A stretch of 64,000 bases of DNA from Limimaricola soesokkakensis. GTDB lineage: Bacteria; Pseudomonadota; Alphaproteobacteria; Rhodobacterales; Rhodobacteraceae. The notes beneath the pieces were generated by a model. The model was not told the DNA's origin and did no database searches. It was given only the letters and a program-made list of their open reading frames with translations. How positions within the stretch are numbered: the stretch's first letter is position 1; every line of letters starts with the position of its first letter. A program made the position numbers and the translations under genes. Location of the stretch: contig NZ_FWFY01000011.1 in assembly GCF_900172345.1 (NCBI RefSeq), forward strand, positions 62,001 to 126,000. Reading direction: 5' to 3'. Below are positions 45,919 to 55,272 of this stretch, in pieces.

Positions 45919-47583
45919 TCAGACCTCGATTGTTTTGGGACGACGGCGTTCGAACCAGATCACGATCAACAGACGCGTCACGAAGATCGCGGTGAAGACC
46001 GAGGTCAGGATGCCGAGGCCGAGGGTGACGGCGAAACCCCGCACCGGGCCGGAGCCCACGAGAAACAGGATCAGCGCGGTGATCAAGGTGGTGACGTTGC
46101 CGTCGAGGATCGCCGAAAGCGCCTTTTCGTAACCCAGATCGATGGCACGGGCCGGGCCCCGCGCGGTCTTGAGTTCCTCGCGGATCCGCTCGTAGACCAG
46201 CACGTTCGCGTCCACCGCCATGCCCATGGTGAGCACGATGCCGGCGATACCCGGCAGGGTCAGCGTGGCGCCGAGGATCGACAGCACCGCGAAGATCAGG
46301 ATCATGTTGATGGTCAGCGCCACGGTGGCGAAGATGCCGAACAGCCCGTAGGTCAGGATCATGAAGACCACGACGGCGAGCGCGCCGACGATGGCGGCGA
46401 TCTTGCCGGCCGCGATGCTGTCGGCACCAAGCTCCGGCCCGATCGTCCGCTCCTCGAGGAACTCTAGCCCTGCCGGCAGCGCGCCGGCACGCAGCAGCAC
46501 GGCAAGCTGGGTCGATTCCTCGACCGTGAAGTTGCCGGTGATGATGCCCGATCCGCCGGGAATGTGGCTCTGGATGACGGGGGCGGAGATCACCTCCTCG
46601 TCGAGCACGATGGCGAAGGGCGAGCCGATGTTCTCGGCCGTGTAGTCGCCGAAGGCGCGGGCGCCGGTCGGATTGAAACGGAAGTTCACCGCCGGGCGGC
46701 CGTTCTGGTCGAAGGCGGGCTGCGCGTCGACCAGCTCCTCGCCCGACACCACGGGGTTGCGCTCGAGGATGTAATACACGCCCTGCTCGTCGAGCGAGGG
46801 CAGGATCTCGTTGTTGGGGCCGGGGCTTTCATTGGCGTCGCTGGTCCGCGACACGACCGGCTGGAAGGTCAGCTGCGCGGTGGTGCCGATGATCTCCTTG
46901 ACCTCTTCGGCCGAGCCCACGCCAGGCACCTCGATCAGGATGCGGTCCTCGCCCTGGCGCTGGATGGTGGGTTCGCGGGTGCCGACCTCGTCGATCCGGC
47001 GGCGCACGATCTCGAGCGCCTGGCGGATGGTGCGGTCGTCGGTGGCGGCGCGCTCGGCCTCGCTCAGCGTGACGATGATCTCGGCGCCGTCGGCGCGCAC
47101 CTCGATGTCGTCGGCGCCGCCGCCGGTCAGGCTGGTGATCGGGGTGGCGAGGCCGCGCACAATTTCGAGCGCGGCGGCCGCCTGATCGGCGTTGGAGATG
47201 CGCACCCGCAACTCGGTCGGATCGCCGCCCTCTTCGCGGGTGACGAAGCCCACCGTGTCACGCTGGGCCGCGAGCGCGTCGCGCACATCGGGCCACATCG
47301 CCTCCATGCGCGCGGCATAGACCTCTTCGACCTGCACCTCGGCCAGAAGATGGGCGCCGCCCCTCAGGTCGAGCCCGAGATTGACGAGGCCCGAGGGCAT
47401 CCATTCAGGCCAGAGGCCGGCATCGGCCTCGAGCTCGGCATTGGTCTGGCCGGTCTCGATCACGGCACGGGCGTCGTTCGCGGTCTCGACCCTGTCGTAG
47501 AACAGGTTCGGCGTCGCGAAAAACAGCCCGCCCAGGCAGACCAGCCAGATCAGCACCCGGCGCCAGGTGGAGATGTGCATCAT
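45919..47583 (-). CDS. secD: Protein translocase subunit SecD
   Basis: Large partner of SecF. The product is 554 residues. The N-terminal span is followed by GLDLRGGAHLLAEV (conserved D1 start). A long periplasmic domain (residues about 60-360) contains RIDEVGTREPTIQRQGEDRILIEVPG. The C-terminal membrane domain has GMAVDANVLVYERIREEL and the LTIGLGIL-like end. Upstream is yajC with a 37-base gap, so yajC-secD-secF form the usual operon, here extended by the ccm genes. Confidence 0.97.
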   Translation of the reverse strand: MMHISTWRRVLIWLVCLGGLFFATPNLFYDRVETANDARAVIETGQTNAELEADAGLWPEWMPSGLVNLGLDLRGGAHLLAEVQVEEVYAARMEAMWPDVRDALAAQRDTVGFVTREEGGDPTELRVRISNADQAAAALEIVRGLATPITSLTGGGADDIEVRADGAEIIVTLSEAERAATDDRTIRQALEIVRRRIDEVGTREPTIQRQGEDRILIEVPGVGSAEEVKEIIGTTAQLTFQPVVSRTSDANESPGPNNEILPSLDEQGVYYILERNPVVSGEELVDAQPAFDQNGRPAVNFRFNPTGARAFGDYTAENIGSPFAIVLDEEVISAPVIQSHIPGGSGIITGNFTVEESTQLAVLLRAGALPAGLEFLEERTIGPELGADSIAAGKIAAIVGALAVVVFMILTYGLFGIFATVALTINMILIFAVLSILGATLTLPGIAGIVLTMGMAVDANVLVYERIREELKTARGPARAIDLGYEKALSAILDGNVTTLITALILFLVGSGPVRGFAVTLGLGILTSVFTAIFVTRLLIVIWFERRRPKTIEV

Positions 47584-47620
47584 GTCGTTCGTCCTCTGGC
47601 GCGGGGCCGGATTAGGAAGA

Positions 47621-47905
47621 TCAGGCCTTGGCCGGTTCGGTCTTCGAAGTCACGGTGGCGATGGTCGAGCGGACCACGCGAACGTTGACGCCCTGCGCGA
47701 TCTCGACCTCGATCTCGTTGCTGTCGTCGCGGACCTTGACCACCTTGCCGATCACACCGCCCTGGGTGATCACCTGGTCGCCGCGGCGCAGCGCCGCCAC
47801 CATCTTCTGGTGCTCTTTCAGCTTCTTCTGCTGCGGGCGGATCAGGAAGAACCACATGATCGCGAAGATCAGGATCAGCGGGATGAAAGATTCGATGCCT
47901 TGCAT
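47621..47905 (-). CDS. yajC: Preprotein translocase subunit YajC
   Basis: Small accessory subunit of SecDF. The product is 94 residues from the ATG at 47905; longer open frame upstream is not homologous. One membrane span (SFIPLILIFAIMWFFLIRPQQKK) is followed by LRRGDQVITQGGVIGKVVKV, the classic YajC signature. The protein ends in a short charged tail. It heads the leftward export/cytochrome-maturation chain and diverges from serS. Confidence 0.96.
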   Translation of the reverse strand: MQGIESFIPLILIFAIMWFFLIRPQQKKLKEHQKMVAALRRGDQVITQGGVIGKVVKVRDDSNEIEVEIAQGVNVRVVRSTIATVTSKTEPAKA

Positions 47906-48105
47906 GGCGGTCCTTTGCGTCGGTCCGGGGCGCGCGCTGTTTGCGAGCCTTTGAAAAAGTCGCGGCACCCTACTGCCGGGTCCGGTGATTGTCCACCGCG
48001 GCCCCGGCGTCGCGCGGGGCCGGTTTCGCGGTTCACAAGGGCGGGCGTTTCGGTCCATATGGGCGCGGCCCCCGGGCCCTGAAACCCCCTATCACGGACG
48101 AGACA

Positions 48106-49404
48106 ATGCACGACATCCGCGCCATCCGCGACAATCCCGACGCCTTCGACGCCGCCCTGGCCCGCCGCGGGGTGTCTCCGGTGTCGTCGCAGATCCTGGC
48201 GCTCGATGACGCGCGCCGGGCCAAGATCCACGCCGCCGAGACCGCCAAGGCCGACCAGAACCGCGCCTCGAAGGAAGTCGGCGCCGCCAAGGGTCGCGGC
48301 GACGAGGCCGAGTTCGAGCGGCTGCGCGCCCTGGTGGCCGAAAAGAAGGCCGAGATCGCCCGGCTGAACGACGAGGCGCAGGCCGAGGACGAAGCGCTGC
48401 GGCAGCTGTTGCTGACCATCCCCAACTTGCCTGCCGATGACGTGCCCGCCGGCACCAGCGAGGACGACAACGTCGAGATCAAGCGCCACGGCACGCCGCG
48501 GCAGTTCAACTATGCCCCCAAGGAGCATTACGAACTGCCCGCCGTGCAGGACGGCATGGATTTCGAGGTCGCGGCCAAGCTCTCGGGCTCGCGCTTCGTG
48601 GTGCTGTCGGGCGGGGTCGCGCGGCTGCACCGGGCCCTGGCTCAGTTCATGCTCGACACTCATGTCGAGGAGCACGGGCTGACCGAGACGATGACCCCGG
48701 TGCTGGTCCGGGAAGAGGCGATGTACGGCACCGGCCAGCTGCCGAAATTCGGCGAGGACAGCTACCAGACCACCACCGGCTGGTGGCTGATCCCGACCGC
48801 CGAGGTGACGCTGACCAACCTCGTGGCCGATGCGATGATCGAGGCATCTTACCTGCCGCGCCGCTACGTGGCCGACACCCAGTGTTTCCGCTCGGAAGCC
48901 GGCAGCGCCGGGCGTGACACCTCCGGCATGCTGCGCCAGCATCAGTTCGAGAAAGTCGAGATGGTCTCGGTGACGCATCCCGGCGAGTCGGATGCCGAGC
49001 AGCAGCGGATGCTGGGTTGCGCCGAGGCAATCCTCGAGAAGCTGGGCCTGCCCTACCGCACCATGTTGCTCTGCGCGGGCGACATGGGCGCTGGCGCGCG
49101 GCGGACCTATGACATCGAGGTCTGGCTGCCCGGCCAAGACCGCTACCGCGAGATCAGCTCGGTCTCGACCTGCGGCGATTACCAGGCGCGGCGAATGAAC
49201 GCGCGATTCCGCCCCGAGGGTGGTGCCAAGCCCGAATTCGTTCATACGCTGAACGGATCGGGCCTCGCGGTGGGGCGCACCCTGATCGCGGTGCTCGAGA
49301 ACGGTCAGGAAGAGGATGGCTCGGTGACGCTGCCCGAGGTACTGCATGGCTATCTCGGTGGCCGCAACCGGCTTTCGGCGACCGGCGAACTGATCCGCGA
49401 TTGA
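48106..49404 (+). CDS. serS: Seryl-tRNA synthetase
   Basis: Charges tRNA-Ser (and tRNA-Sec where present). The product is 432 residues from the ATG at 48106; the frame is open further up without homology. An N-terminal coiled-coil arm (residues about 30-100, rich in Ala, Glu, Lys and Arg) binds tRNA. The class II core has motif 2 as [18 protein letters not shown] and motif 3 as [13 protein letters not shown], with [10 protein letters not shown] in between. Its spacing from the divergent yajC gene is 200 bases. Confidence 0.97.
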   Translation: MHDIRAIRDNPDAFDAALARRGVSPVSSQILALDDARRAKIHAAETAKADQNRASKEVGAAKGRGDEAEFERLRALVAEKKAEIARLNDEAQAEDEALRQLLLTIPNLPADDVPAGTSEDDNVEIKRHGTPRQFNYAPKEHYELPAVQDGMDFEVAAKLSGSRFVVLSGGVARLHRALAQFMLDTHVEEHGLTETMTPVLVREEAMYGTGQLPKFGEDSYQTTTGWWLIPTAEVTLTNLVADAMIEASYLPRRYVADTQCFRSEAGSAGRDTSGMLRQHQFEKVEMVSVTHPGESDAEQQRMLGCAEAILEKLGLPYRTMLLCAGDMGAGARRTYDIEVWLPGQDRYREISSVSTCGDYQARRMNARFRPEGGAKPEFVHTLNGSGLAVGRTLIAVLENGQEEDGSVTLPEVLHGYLGGRNRLSATGELIRD

Positions 49405-49472
49405 TTGCCTCTCGCCGCCGAAATTCGCGCCGCCCGATTGAACCACCGGGCGGCGCGATGCGTAGTGAGGGC

Positions 49473-50177
49473 ATGAAAACCCTCATCTCATGGGCCGTTC
49501 TCGCCCTTTCCCTCGCCTTTGCGGCGGCGCCCCTCGTGACCTCGCCCTTCACCGGCTTCACCGCCGACCAGCTGCCCAACCCGCAGATCGACCCGCCGGT
49601 GCAGCCCGCGGGCTGGGCCTTCTCGATCTGGGGGCTGATCTATCTCTGGCTCATCACTTCCGCAGGCTACGGTCTTTGGCGTCGCGCGGCAGCCGAGGAC
49701 TGGCACCGCATGCGGCTGCCGCTTCTGGTCGCGCTCGCGGTGGGCGTGCCATGGCTCGCCATCGCGAATGCCAGCGCGATCTGGGCCACGATCACGATCT
49801 TCATCATGGCAGCCGGCGCCATCGGTGCGTTTCTGGCCGCGCCGGAACGGGACGTCTGGCTCGCCCGGGTGCCGATGGGGCTTTTTGCCGGCTGGCTTTC
49901 GGCCGCGAGCTTCGTGTCGCTGGGCTCCACGGCGGCGGGCTACGGTCTGTTCATGGGGCAAACCGGCTGGGCGATCCTGTGTGTGATCCTCGCCACGTTG
50001 CTGGCGCTCGTGGTGCAGTCGCGGCGACCGCGCGCGGCCTCCTACGGGGTGACAGTGGCCTGGGCTTTGTTTGCGATCGTTGTTGCCAATGGCTTGAACG
50101 TGCCGGGCCTCGTCGCCCTAGCAAGCCTACTGGCCATCCTCGGCGCAGTGGTACTGGCCCGGCGCGTCACATCCTAA
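49473..50177 (+). CDS. TspO/MBR-like tryptophan-rich membrane protein
   Basis: A 234-residue membrane protein of six or so hydrophobic segments. The segment PNPQIDPPVQPAGWAFSIWGLIYLWL resembles the Pro-Pro-x-Trp-x-Phe ... Trp ... Tyr core of TspO-type sensory proteins, though it is longer than canonical TspO (about 160 residues). The ATG at 49473 gives a membrane N-terminus at once; an ATG at 49458 would add five residues. It follows serS by 68 bases. In Rhodobacter TspO modulates tetrapyrrole export and redox-regulated genes; whether this relative does so is unknown. Confidence 0.7.
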   Translation: MKTLISWAVLALSLAFAAAPLVTSPFTGFTADQLPNPQIDPPVQPAGWAFSIWGLIYLWLITSAGYGLWRRAAAEDWHRMRLPLLVALAVGVPWLAIANASAIWATITIFIMAAGAIGAFLAAPERDVWLARVPMGLFAGWLSAASFVSLGSTAAGYGLFMGQTGWAILCVILATLLALVVQSRRPRAASYGVTVAWALFAIVVANGLNVPGLVALASLLAILGAVVLARRVTS

Positions 50178-50207
50178 TGCCGCCTCGACCAGGCGAATAG
50201 ACCAAAG

Positions 50208-50233
50208 AAAAGAGCGCCTTGCGGCGCTCTTTT
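50208..50233. terminator. Bidirectional terminator
   Basis: AAAAGAGCGCC, loop TTGC, GGCGCTCTTTT: a perfect eleven-pair stem including the A/T tracts, between the convergent TspO-like and der genes. Confidence 0.85.
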
Positions 50234-50237
50234 CACA

Positions 50238-51689
50238 TCAATCCTTGAGATGCTTCCGCAGCCTCGAAGGCTGCGCCTTCTTGCGGTTCTGGAACGGATT
50301 CTTCTTGCCCTGATCACGCAGGAACAGCCGGATCGGCGTTCCCGGCATGTCAAAGTCGTTCCGCAAGCCATTGACCAAGTAACGAGAATAGCTCTCGGGC
50401 ACCGCATCGGGATGCGAAGTCATCACCACGAAAGCCGGGGGCCGGGTCTTGACCTGGGTCACGTAGCGCATCTTGATGCGGCGGCCGCCCGGTGCGGGCG
50501 GCGGGTGCTGCTCCAGCATGCCGACCAGCCAGCGGTTAAGCTGCGCGGTCGAGACGCGACGGTTCCAGACTTCGTGCGCCCGCAGGATCGCGTCGTGCAG
50601 CCGCTCGAGGCCGCGGCCGGTCTTGGCCGAAACCGTCACCAGAGGCGCGCCACGCAGCTGCGGCAGCAGCCGCTCGAAGCTCTCCTTCAGCTCGCGCAGC
50701 TTGTCCTGCTTCTCGTCCTCGAGGTCCCACTTGTTCACCGCGATCACCACGGCGCGGCCCTCGCGCTCGGCCAGATCGGCGATGCGAAGGTCCTGCTGCT
50801 CGAAGGGGATTTCCACGTCGAGAAGCACCACCACGACCTCGGCGAACTTCACCGCCCTCAGGCCGTCGGACACCGAAAGCTTCTCGAGCTTTTCCTGAAC
50901 CTTGGCCCGCTTTCGCATGCCCGCCGTATCGAAGATCCGGAACGGCGTGCCGTTCCAGTCGATGGCAAGCGAGATCGCGTCGCGGGTGATCCCGGCCTCC
51001 GGGCCGGTAAGCAGCCGCTCCTCACCAAGGATCTTGTTGATCAGCGTCGATTTCCCGGCGTTGGGGCGGCCCACTACGGCCACCTGCAGCGGCCGATCGG
51101 CGGTCGGCGCCCAAGGCGCGTCCTCGTCGGTTTCGCCCTCTTCGTCGACATCGACATCCATCACCGGCGCGTCTTCCTCCGCGCGGGCCTCGAATTCACC
51201 GGCCAGCGGCTCCAGCATCGCCAGAAGCTCGCTCATCCCCTCGCCATGCTCGGCCGAAAGGCCCAGCGGCTCGCCCAGCCCCAGCGAATAGGCCTCGAGC
51301 AGGCCGCTCTGACCGGCGCGGCCTTCGGCCTTGTTGGCGGCGAGGATCACGTGCTTGGCGCGCTTGCGCAGGATGTCGGCAAAGATCTCGTCGGCCGGCA
51401 GCACGCCGGAGCGGGCATCGATCATGAACAGGCAGACATCGGCCATGTCCACCGCGCGCTCGGTCAGACGCCGCATCCGGCCTTGCAGGCTTTCGTCCGT
51501 GGCGATCTCGAGACCGGCGGTGTCGATCACGGTAAAGCGCAGCGGTCCGAGCTTCGCCGGACCCTCGCGCAGGTCGCGGGTGACGCCGGGCTGGTCGTCC
51601 ACCAGAGCCAGCTTGCGCCCGACGAGGCGGTTGAACAGCGTGGACTTGCCGACATTGGGCCGTCCGACGATGGCGAGGGTGAAGCTCAT
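50238..51689 (-). CDS. der: Ribosome-assembly GTPase Der (EngA)
   Basis: Essential GTPase with two tandem G domains acting in 50S subunit maturation. The product is 483 residues. The first P-loop is [12 protein letters not shown] near residue 8, with G3 as DTAGLE. The second is [12 protein letters not shown] near residue 210, with G3 as DTAGMR and G4 as NKWD. An acidic linker ([20 protein letters not shown]) separates them. A C-terminal KH-like domain follows with [14 protein letters not shown]. The tail is basic. bamB and the YfgM-like gene lie upstream, the same grouping as E. coli yfgM-bamB-der. Confidence 0.97.
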   Translation of the reverse strand: MSFTLAIVGRPNVGKSTLFNRLVGRKLALVDDQPGVTRDLREGPAKLGPLRFTVIDTAGLEIATDESLQGRMRRLTERAVDMADVCLFMIDARSGVLPADEIFADILRKRAKHVILAANKAEGRAGQSGLLEAYSLGLGEPLGLSAEHGEGMSELLAMLEPLAGEFEARAEEDAPVMDVDVDEEGETDEDAPWAPTADRPLQVAVVGRPNAGKSTLINKILGEERLLTGPEAGITRDAISLAIDWNGTPFRIFDTAGMRKRAKVQEKLEKLSVSDGLRAVKFAEVVVVLLDVEIPFEQQDLRIADLAEREGRAVVIAVNKWDLEDEKQDKLRELKESFERLLPQLRGAPLVTVSAKTGRGLERLHDAILRAHEVWNRRVSTAQLNRWLVGMLEQHPPPAPGGRRIKMRYVTQVKTRPPAFVVMTSHPDAVPESYSRYLVNGLRNDFDMPGTPIRLFLRDQGKKNPFQNRKKAQPSRLRKHLKD

Positions 51690-51737
51690 CTCAGGGTCTT
51701 TCGCGTGCGGAAGAGGGCCCCATACACCGATTGCGCG

Positions 51738-53042
51738 TCAACGGAAAGCGGCAAGCGACCCGTCGGAGGTGACGACGTAGAGGATCCCCCCCGCGACCAC
51801 CGGTGCCGAGGCCGCGCCGCCTTCGATCGGCGTCTCCCGCATCAGCTGCCCGGCCAAGGGATCGAACTCGCGGATCAGGCCATCGGAACCGGCGACGAGC
51901 AGGCGGCCACCGGCAAGGAGCGGGCCGTAATGGGCGATCCGGGTGTCACGGCGCAAGAAACCCTGCGGCGCGCCCTCCGGCAGGTCGACCCGCCAAAGCG
52001 CAGCGCCGGTCGCGGCGTCGAGCCGTACCAGCTGGTTCACGTCGTTTAGCAGGAACAGCGAGCCGCCAGCGGGAACCACGGGCGAGATCGCTCCGTCGGG
52101 CGCGCTCCACAGGGTCTCACCGGTGAAATCGTCGATTGCCGACATCCGGCCGGAGGCATTGCCCACATAGACCCGTCCGTCCTCGAGCACCGGATCGCCC
52201 GAGATGCCGTTCGCCGCGAGTGCTGCGGCGGCGCCGGGCCGGCGGCCCGCGACCACGGCGGACCATCGTTGGCGACCGCTTTCGGGGAAGGTGCCGACGA
52301 CCTCGCCCGAGGTGAAGGGGAACACCGCGAGATCACCAGCCACGGCGGGTCCGGCGCCGCCATCGTAGCGCTGCAGGTCTTCGACCCCCGAAATCTGCCA
52401 TTTGACCCGGCCCGTCCGTGCGTCGAGCGCGAGGCCGCGCCCGTCGCGCGATACGGCATAGACGGTGCCATTGGCGACGGCCGGCGCTCCTGCGCCCGGC
52501 GCACCAAGATCTTGTGTCCAGAGCCGGGCCCCGGTTTCGGCGTCGAGCGCCACCAGCTCGCCGAAACCAGTGACAGCGTAAAGCCGCGCCCCGTCCGTGG
52601 CGAGACCGCCGCCCGAGGCCTGGCCGGGCGCGTCGGCGGCCGGCACGAGGGCCCGCTGCCAAAGCAGGGTGCCGTTGGTGCCCAGCGCCGCAACGCCGGC
52701 CTCTGCATCCATGACGAAGACGCGGCCTCCCGCGACGACCGGCTCGGCGGTGATGCGCAGTCGCCGCGTCTCGGCGGCACCGAACCTGGTATTGAACAGC
52801 GGTGTCAGCTGCGCGCCGAGCGCCGGGTGGGCGATGTCGCGATCCGCGCCGCCACCGCGCTGTGGCCAATCAGCATTGGCGACGGGGGCCGTGAGCGAAA
52901 GGGCTGCAGCGGTGCCGCCTGCCGCTTCGGCAGCGCCGGGGATCGCCACGCCGATGCGCGTGCCGGGCAGCCGTACTTCCGGCTGGCTACAGGCCGCAAG
53001 AAGGGCCAGCGCCCCCGCTCCGATGACTCCGCTGCGACGCAT
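51738..53042 (-). CDS. bamB: Outer-membrane assembly lipoprotein BamB-like (PQQ beta-propeller)
   Basis: Subunit of the BAM complex that inserts beta-barrel proteins. The product is 434 residues. The lipoprotein signal MRRSGVIGAGALALLAACS has the lipobox LAAC at residues 15-18. The rest is a repetitive PQQ-type propeller; repeats such as ALDAETGARLWTQDL, ALDARTGRVKWQIS, AIDDFTGETLWSA and RLDAATGAALWRVDL are visible at regular spacing. Placement between der and the YfgM-like gene matches the BamB neighbourhood in many proteobacteria, which separates it from other PQQ-repeat proteins. Confidence 0.9.
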   Translation of the reverse strand: MRRSGVIGAGALALLAACSQPEVRLPGTRIGVAIPGAAEAAGGTAAALSLTAPVANADWPQRGGGADRDIAHPALGAQLTPLFNTRFGAAETRRLRITAEPVVAGGRVFVMDAEAGVAALGTNGTLLWQRALVPAADAPGQASGGGLATDGARLYAVTGFGELVALDAETGARLWTQDLGAPGAGAPAVANGTVYAVSRDGRGLALDARTGRVKWQISGVEDLQRYDGGAGPAVAGDLAVFPFTSGEVVGTFPESGRQRWSAVVAGRRPGAAAALAANGISGDPVLEDGRVYVGNASGRMSAIDDFTGETLWSAPDGAISPVVPAGGSLFLLNDVNQLVRLDAATGAALWRVDLPEGAPQGFLRRDTRIAHYGPLLAGGRLLVAGSDGLIREFDPLAGQLMRETPIEGGAASAPVVAGGILYVVTSDGSLAAFR

Positions 53043-53098
53043 GACTGCCCCTCGCCCCTATTCGTGGTTACCTGCGACCTGTCCCGGTCGCTTTTCGA

Positions 53099-53773
53099 TC
53101 ATTCGGTCGGGGTCGCCGCTGCGGCCGCGTCCTCGGGCGGGACGCCCAGCGCAACCATCAGGCTTGCAGCGCGGTCGCGCAAGTCCGGTGTCGTCTCGGC
53201 ATCTTCCATGATGGCGCGCAACTGATCGACGGCCGCGTCCTGCTCGCCCTGTGCGAGCCGGATGAGGGCGATCTGCTCAAGCGCGAGCATGCGGAACGGC
53301 GCGCCGGGCGCCGACAGCGCCTCGAGCGCCAAGAGCTTGTCCTCGGGCGAGCGGCCGGCATCGATCAGGACCGATTTCAGCGCCGCGAGATCGCGGTAGA
53401 TCTCGGCGACCTCGCCATTGCCGGCCAGCGCATCGAGCGTGGCCACGGCGGCCTCGGCATCACCTGCGGCCTGCTGCTCTGCGGCGAGCGCCAGTTGCAG
53501 GACCACGGCGTCTTCGGATTGCGCCGCGATCGGTGCCAGCGCCTCGGCACGCGCGGCGGCCTCCGGCTCGGCCAGCGCGGCGAGAAGCGCGTCCCCCCGC
53601 GCCTGCGCCTCGGCGGCGATCTGCGACTGGCGCCATTCATAGACCGCTGCGCCGCCGACGATCAGCACGACGATGGCGAGGCCGATCCAGCCATAGCGCC
53701 GCAGCAGGTGGAACAGCCGGTCGCGCCGGACCTCTTCGCTGACCTCGCCGATGAAGCTGTCGGAATTGCTCAC
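53099..53773 (-). CDS. YfgM-like TPR membrane protein
   Basis: About 224 residues from a GTG at 53773, chosen because GGGGAG lies about seven bases upstream and the start MSNSDSFIGEVSEEVRRDRL fits the family; the ATG at 53809 would add twelve residues. One N-terminal membrane span (YGWIGLAIVVLIVGGAAVYEW) is followed by a periplasmic, helical, Ala-rich TPR-like domain (DUF2133/TPR_21 type). In E. coli YfgM binds the Sec translocon with PpiD and helps periplasmic folding. The neighbouring bamB gene supports this reading. It diverges from the RND adaptor gene. Confidence 0.85.
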   Translation of the reverse strand: MSNSDSFIGEVSEEVRRDRLFHLLRRYGWIGLAIVVLIVGGAAVYEWRQSQIAAEAQARGDALLAALAEPEAAARAEALAPIAAQSEDAVVLQLALAAEQQAAGDAEAAVATLDALAGNGEVAEIYRDLAALKSVLIDAGRSPEDKLLALEALSAPGAPFRMLALEQIALIRLAQGEQDAAVDQLRAIMEDAETTPDLRDRAASLMVALGVPPEDAAAAATPTE

Positions 53774-54042
53774 GCCTCGTCTCCCCTTCGGGTTGCGCCT
53801 GAGCGCCATGTCGGATCGGGCCCGTCTTATCGTGAAGCCATGCGCGGGGACAAGGCCCGCGCGGCGACGGCAACTTGCCCCCGTGACCCCATGTCGCGTC
53901 TACGAAATGTGCATTGAGTAGGATGCCGCCGAATCGTAGTTTGAACCGGACAGTTCAGCGCGTCGCGGCGCTTCGTGCTTTTCCGGCACCAAGCTATGAT
54001 CGCCTCGTCGACAGGGCGTGCGGGCGCCCCGAAAGGAACCAG

Positions 54043-55272
54043 ATGAAACTGATCCCTGCCCTCACCGCGATTCTGGTGGCCGGCTTTCTCTATCTCCTGA
54101 TCGTCGATCGGGATCGCCTCTACGCCATAGCCCAGATCGACGGCTCGGCTGCCGAGGATACCGGTCCGGCTGAAGCCGAGGACGGCGCGCCGCAGGTGGG
54201 CGTCGTGGCATTGCGCAGCAGGGCACGCGAGGTCGACGATACGGTCGTGCTGCGCGGTCGCACCGAGGCGGCGCGAGAGGTCGAGGTGCGCGCCGAGACA
54301 TCCGGCCGGGTGATCTCGGAGCCGCTGCGCAAGGGCGCCTTCGTGGAAACCGGCGAGGCGCTGTGCGAGCTTGATCCAGGCACCCGTGAGATCCAGCTTG
54401 CCGAAGCGCAGGCCCGGCTGAGCGAAGCCGAAAGCCGCGTGCCCACCGCCCAAGCCGGCAAAGCCGAAGCCGAGGCGCGGCTGCGCGAGGCCGAAATCAA
54501 CCTCAGCAATGCGCGGCGACTAAGCCAAGGCGGATACCAGAGCGAGACCTCGGTGATCAGCGCCGAGGCGGCGCTGGAGGCCGCATCCGCGCAGGTGCAG
54601 AGCGCAGAATCGAGCCTCGTCTCGGCCCGCGCCGGGATCGAAGCAGCGCAGGCCGTCGTCGCTTCGGCGCAGCGGGAAATCGACCGGCTCATGATCCGCG
54701 CGCCCTTCGACGGCCTATTGGAGACGGACACGGCCGAGTTGGGGCTACTGATGCAGACCGGCTCGCCCTGCGCGACCATCGTCCAGCTCGATCCGATCAA
54801 GCTCGTGGGATTCGTCCCGGAGGTCGACGTCGACGATATCCGTGTCGGCGCCCGGGCCACGGGACGGCTCGCCTCGGGGCAGGCACTGTCGGGCGAGGTG
54901 AGCTTCGTGTCGCGCTCGGCCGACGAGACCACGCGCACCTTCCGGGTCGAGGTCAAGGTGCCCAACCCCGACCTACAGATCCGCGACGGACAGACCGCGG
55001 AAATTCTCGTCGACACCAATGGCACGGAGGCGCATCTGCTGCCGCAATCGGCGCTGACGCTCGACGATTCGGGCCAGCTCGGGGTCAGGACCGTCGGCGG
55101 TCCGGAGGCGGCGCCGGTGGCGCGTTTCATGCCGGTGGAATTGCTGCGCGACACGCCCGAGGGCGTGCTGGTGGCAGGGCTCGACCCGGTGGCGTCGGTC
55201 ATCGTCGTGGGTCAGGAATACGTGACCGACGGGGTCCGCGTCGCGCCGCGCTACAGGGAGCAGGCGCAATGA
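54043..55272 (+). CDS. RND efflux pump periplasmic adaptor (membrane fusion protein)
   Basis: A 409-residue HlyD/AcrA-type adaptor from the ATG at 54043, preceded by AAAGGAA. An N-terminal membrane anchor (LIPALTAILVAGFLYLLIV) takes the place of a lipobox. The lipoyl half-motif VEVRAETSGRVISEPLRKGAFVETGEALCELD leads into a long coiled-coil hairpin of Ala/Glu/Arg heptads (residues about 120-205), then IRAPFDGLLETDTAELG and the beta-barrel domain. The frame is open upstream to 53914 without homology. It is coupled to the pump gene by an ATGA overlap. No outer-membrane factor gene is adjacent. Confidence 0.93.
   Translation: MKLIPALTAILVAGFLYLLIVDRDRLYAIAQIDGSAAEDTGPAEAEDGAPQVGVVALRSRAREVDDTVVLRGRTEAAREVEVRAETSGRVISEPLRKGAFVETGEALCELDPGTREIQLAEAQARLSEAESRVPTAQAGKAEAEARLREAEINLSNARRLSQGGYQSETSVISAEAALEAASAQVQSAESSLVSARAGIEAAQAVVASAQREIDRLMIRAPFDGLLETDTAELGLLMQTGSPCATIVQLDPIKLVGFVPEVDVDDIRVGARATGRLASGQALSGEVSFVSRSADETTRTFRVEVKVPNPDLQIRDGQTAEILVDTNGTEAHLLPQSALTLDDSGQLGVRTVGGPEAAPVARFMPVELLRDTPEGVLVAGLDPVASVIVVGQEYVTDGVRVAPRYREQAQ

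Noticed and set aside
50250-52049. A 599-codon open frame on the plus strand
   Set aside because: It is antisense to der and bamB, both of which have complete domain signatures. It is a high-GC shadow frame.
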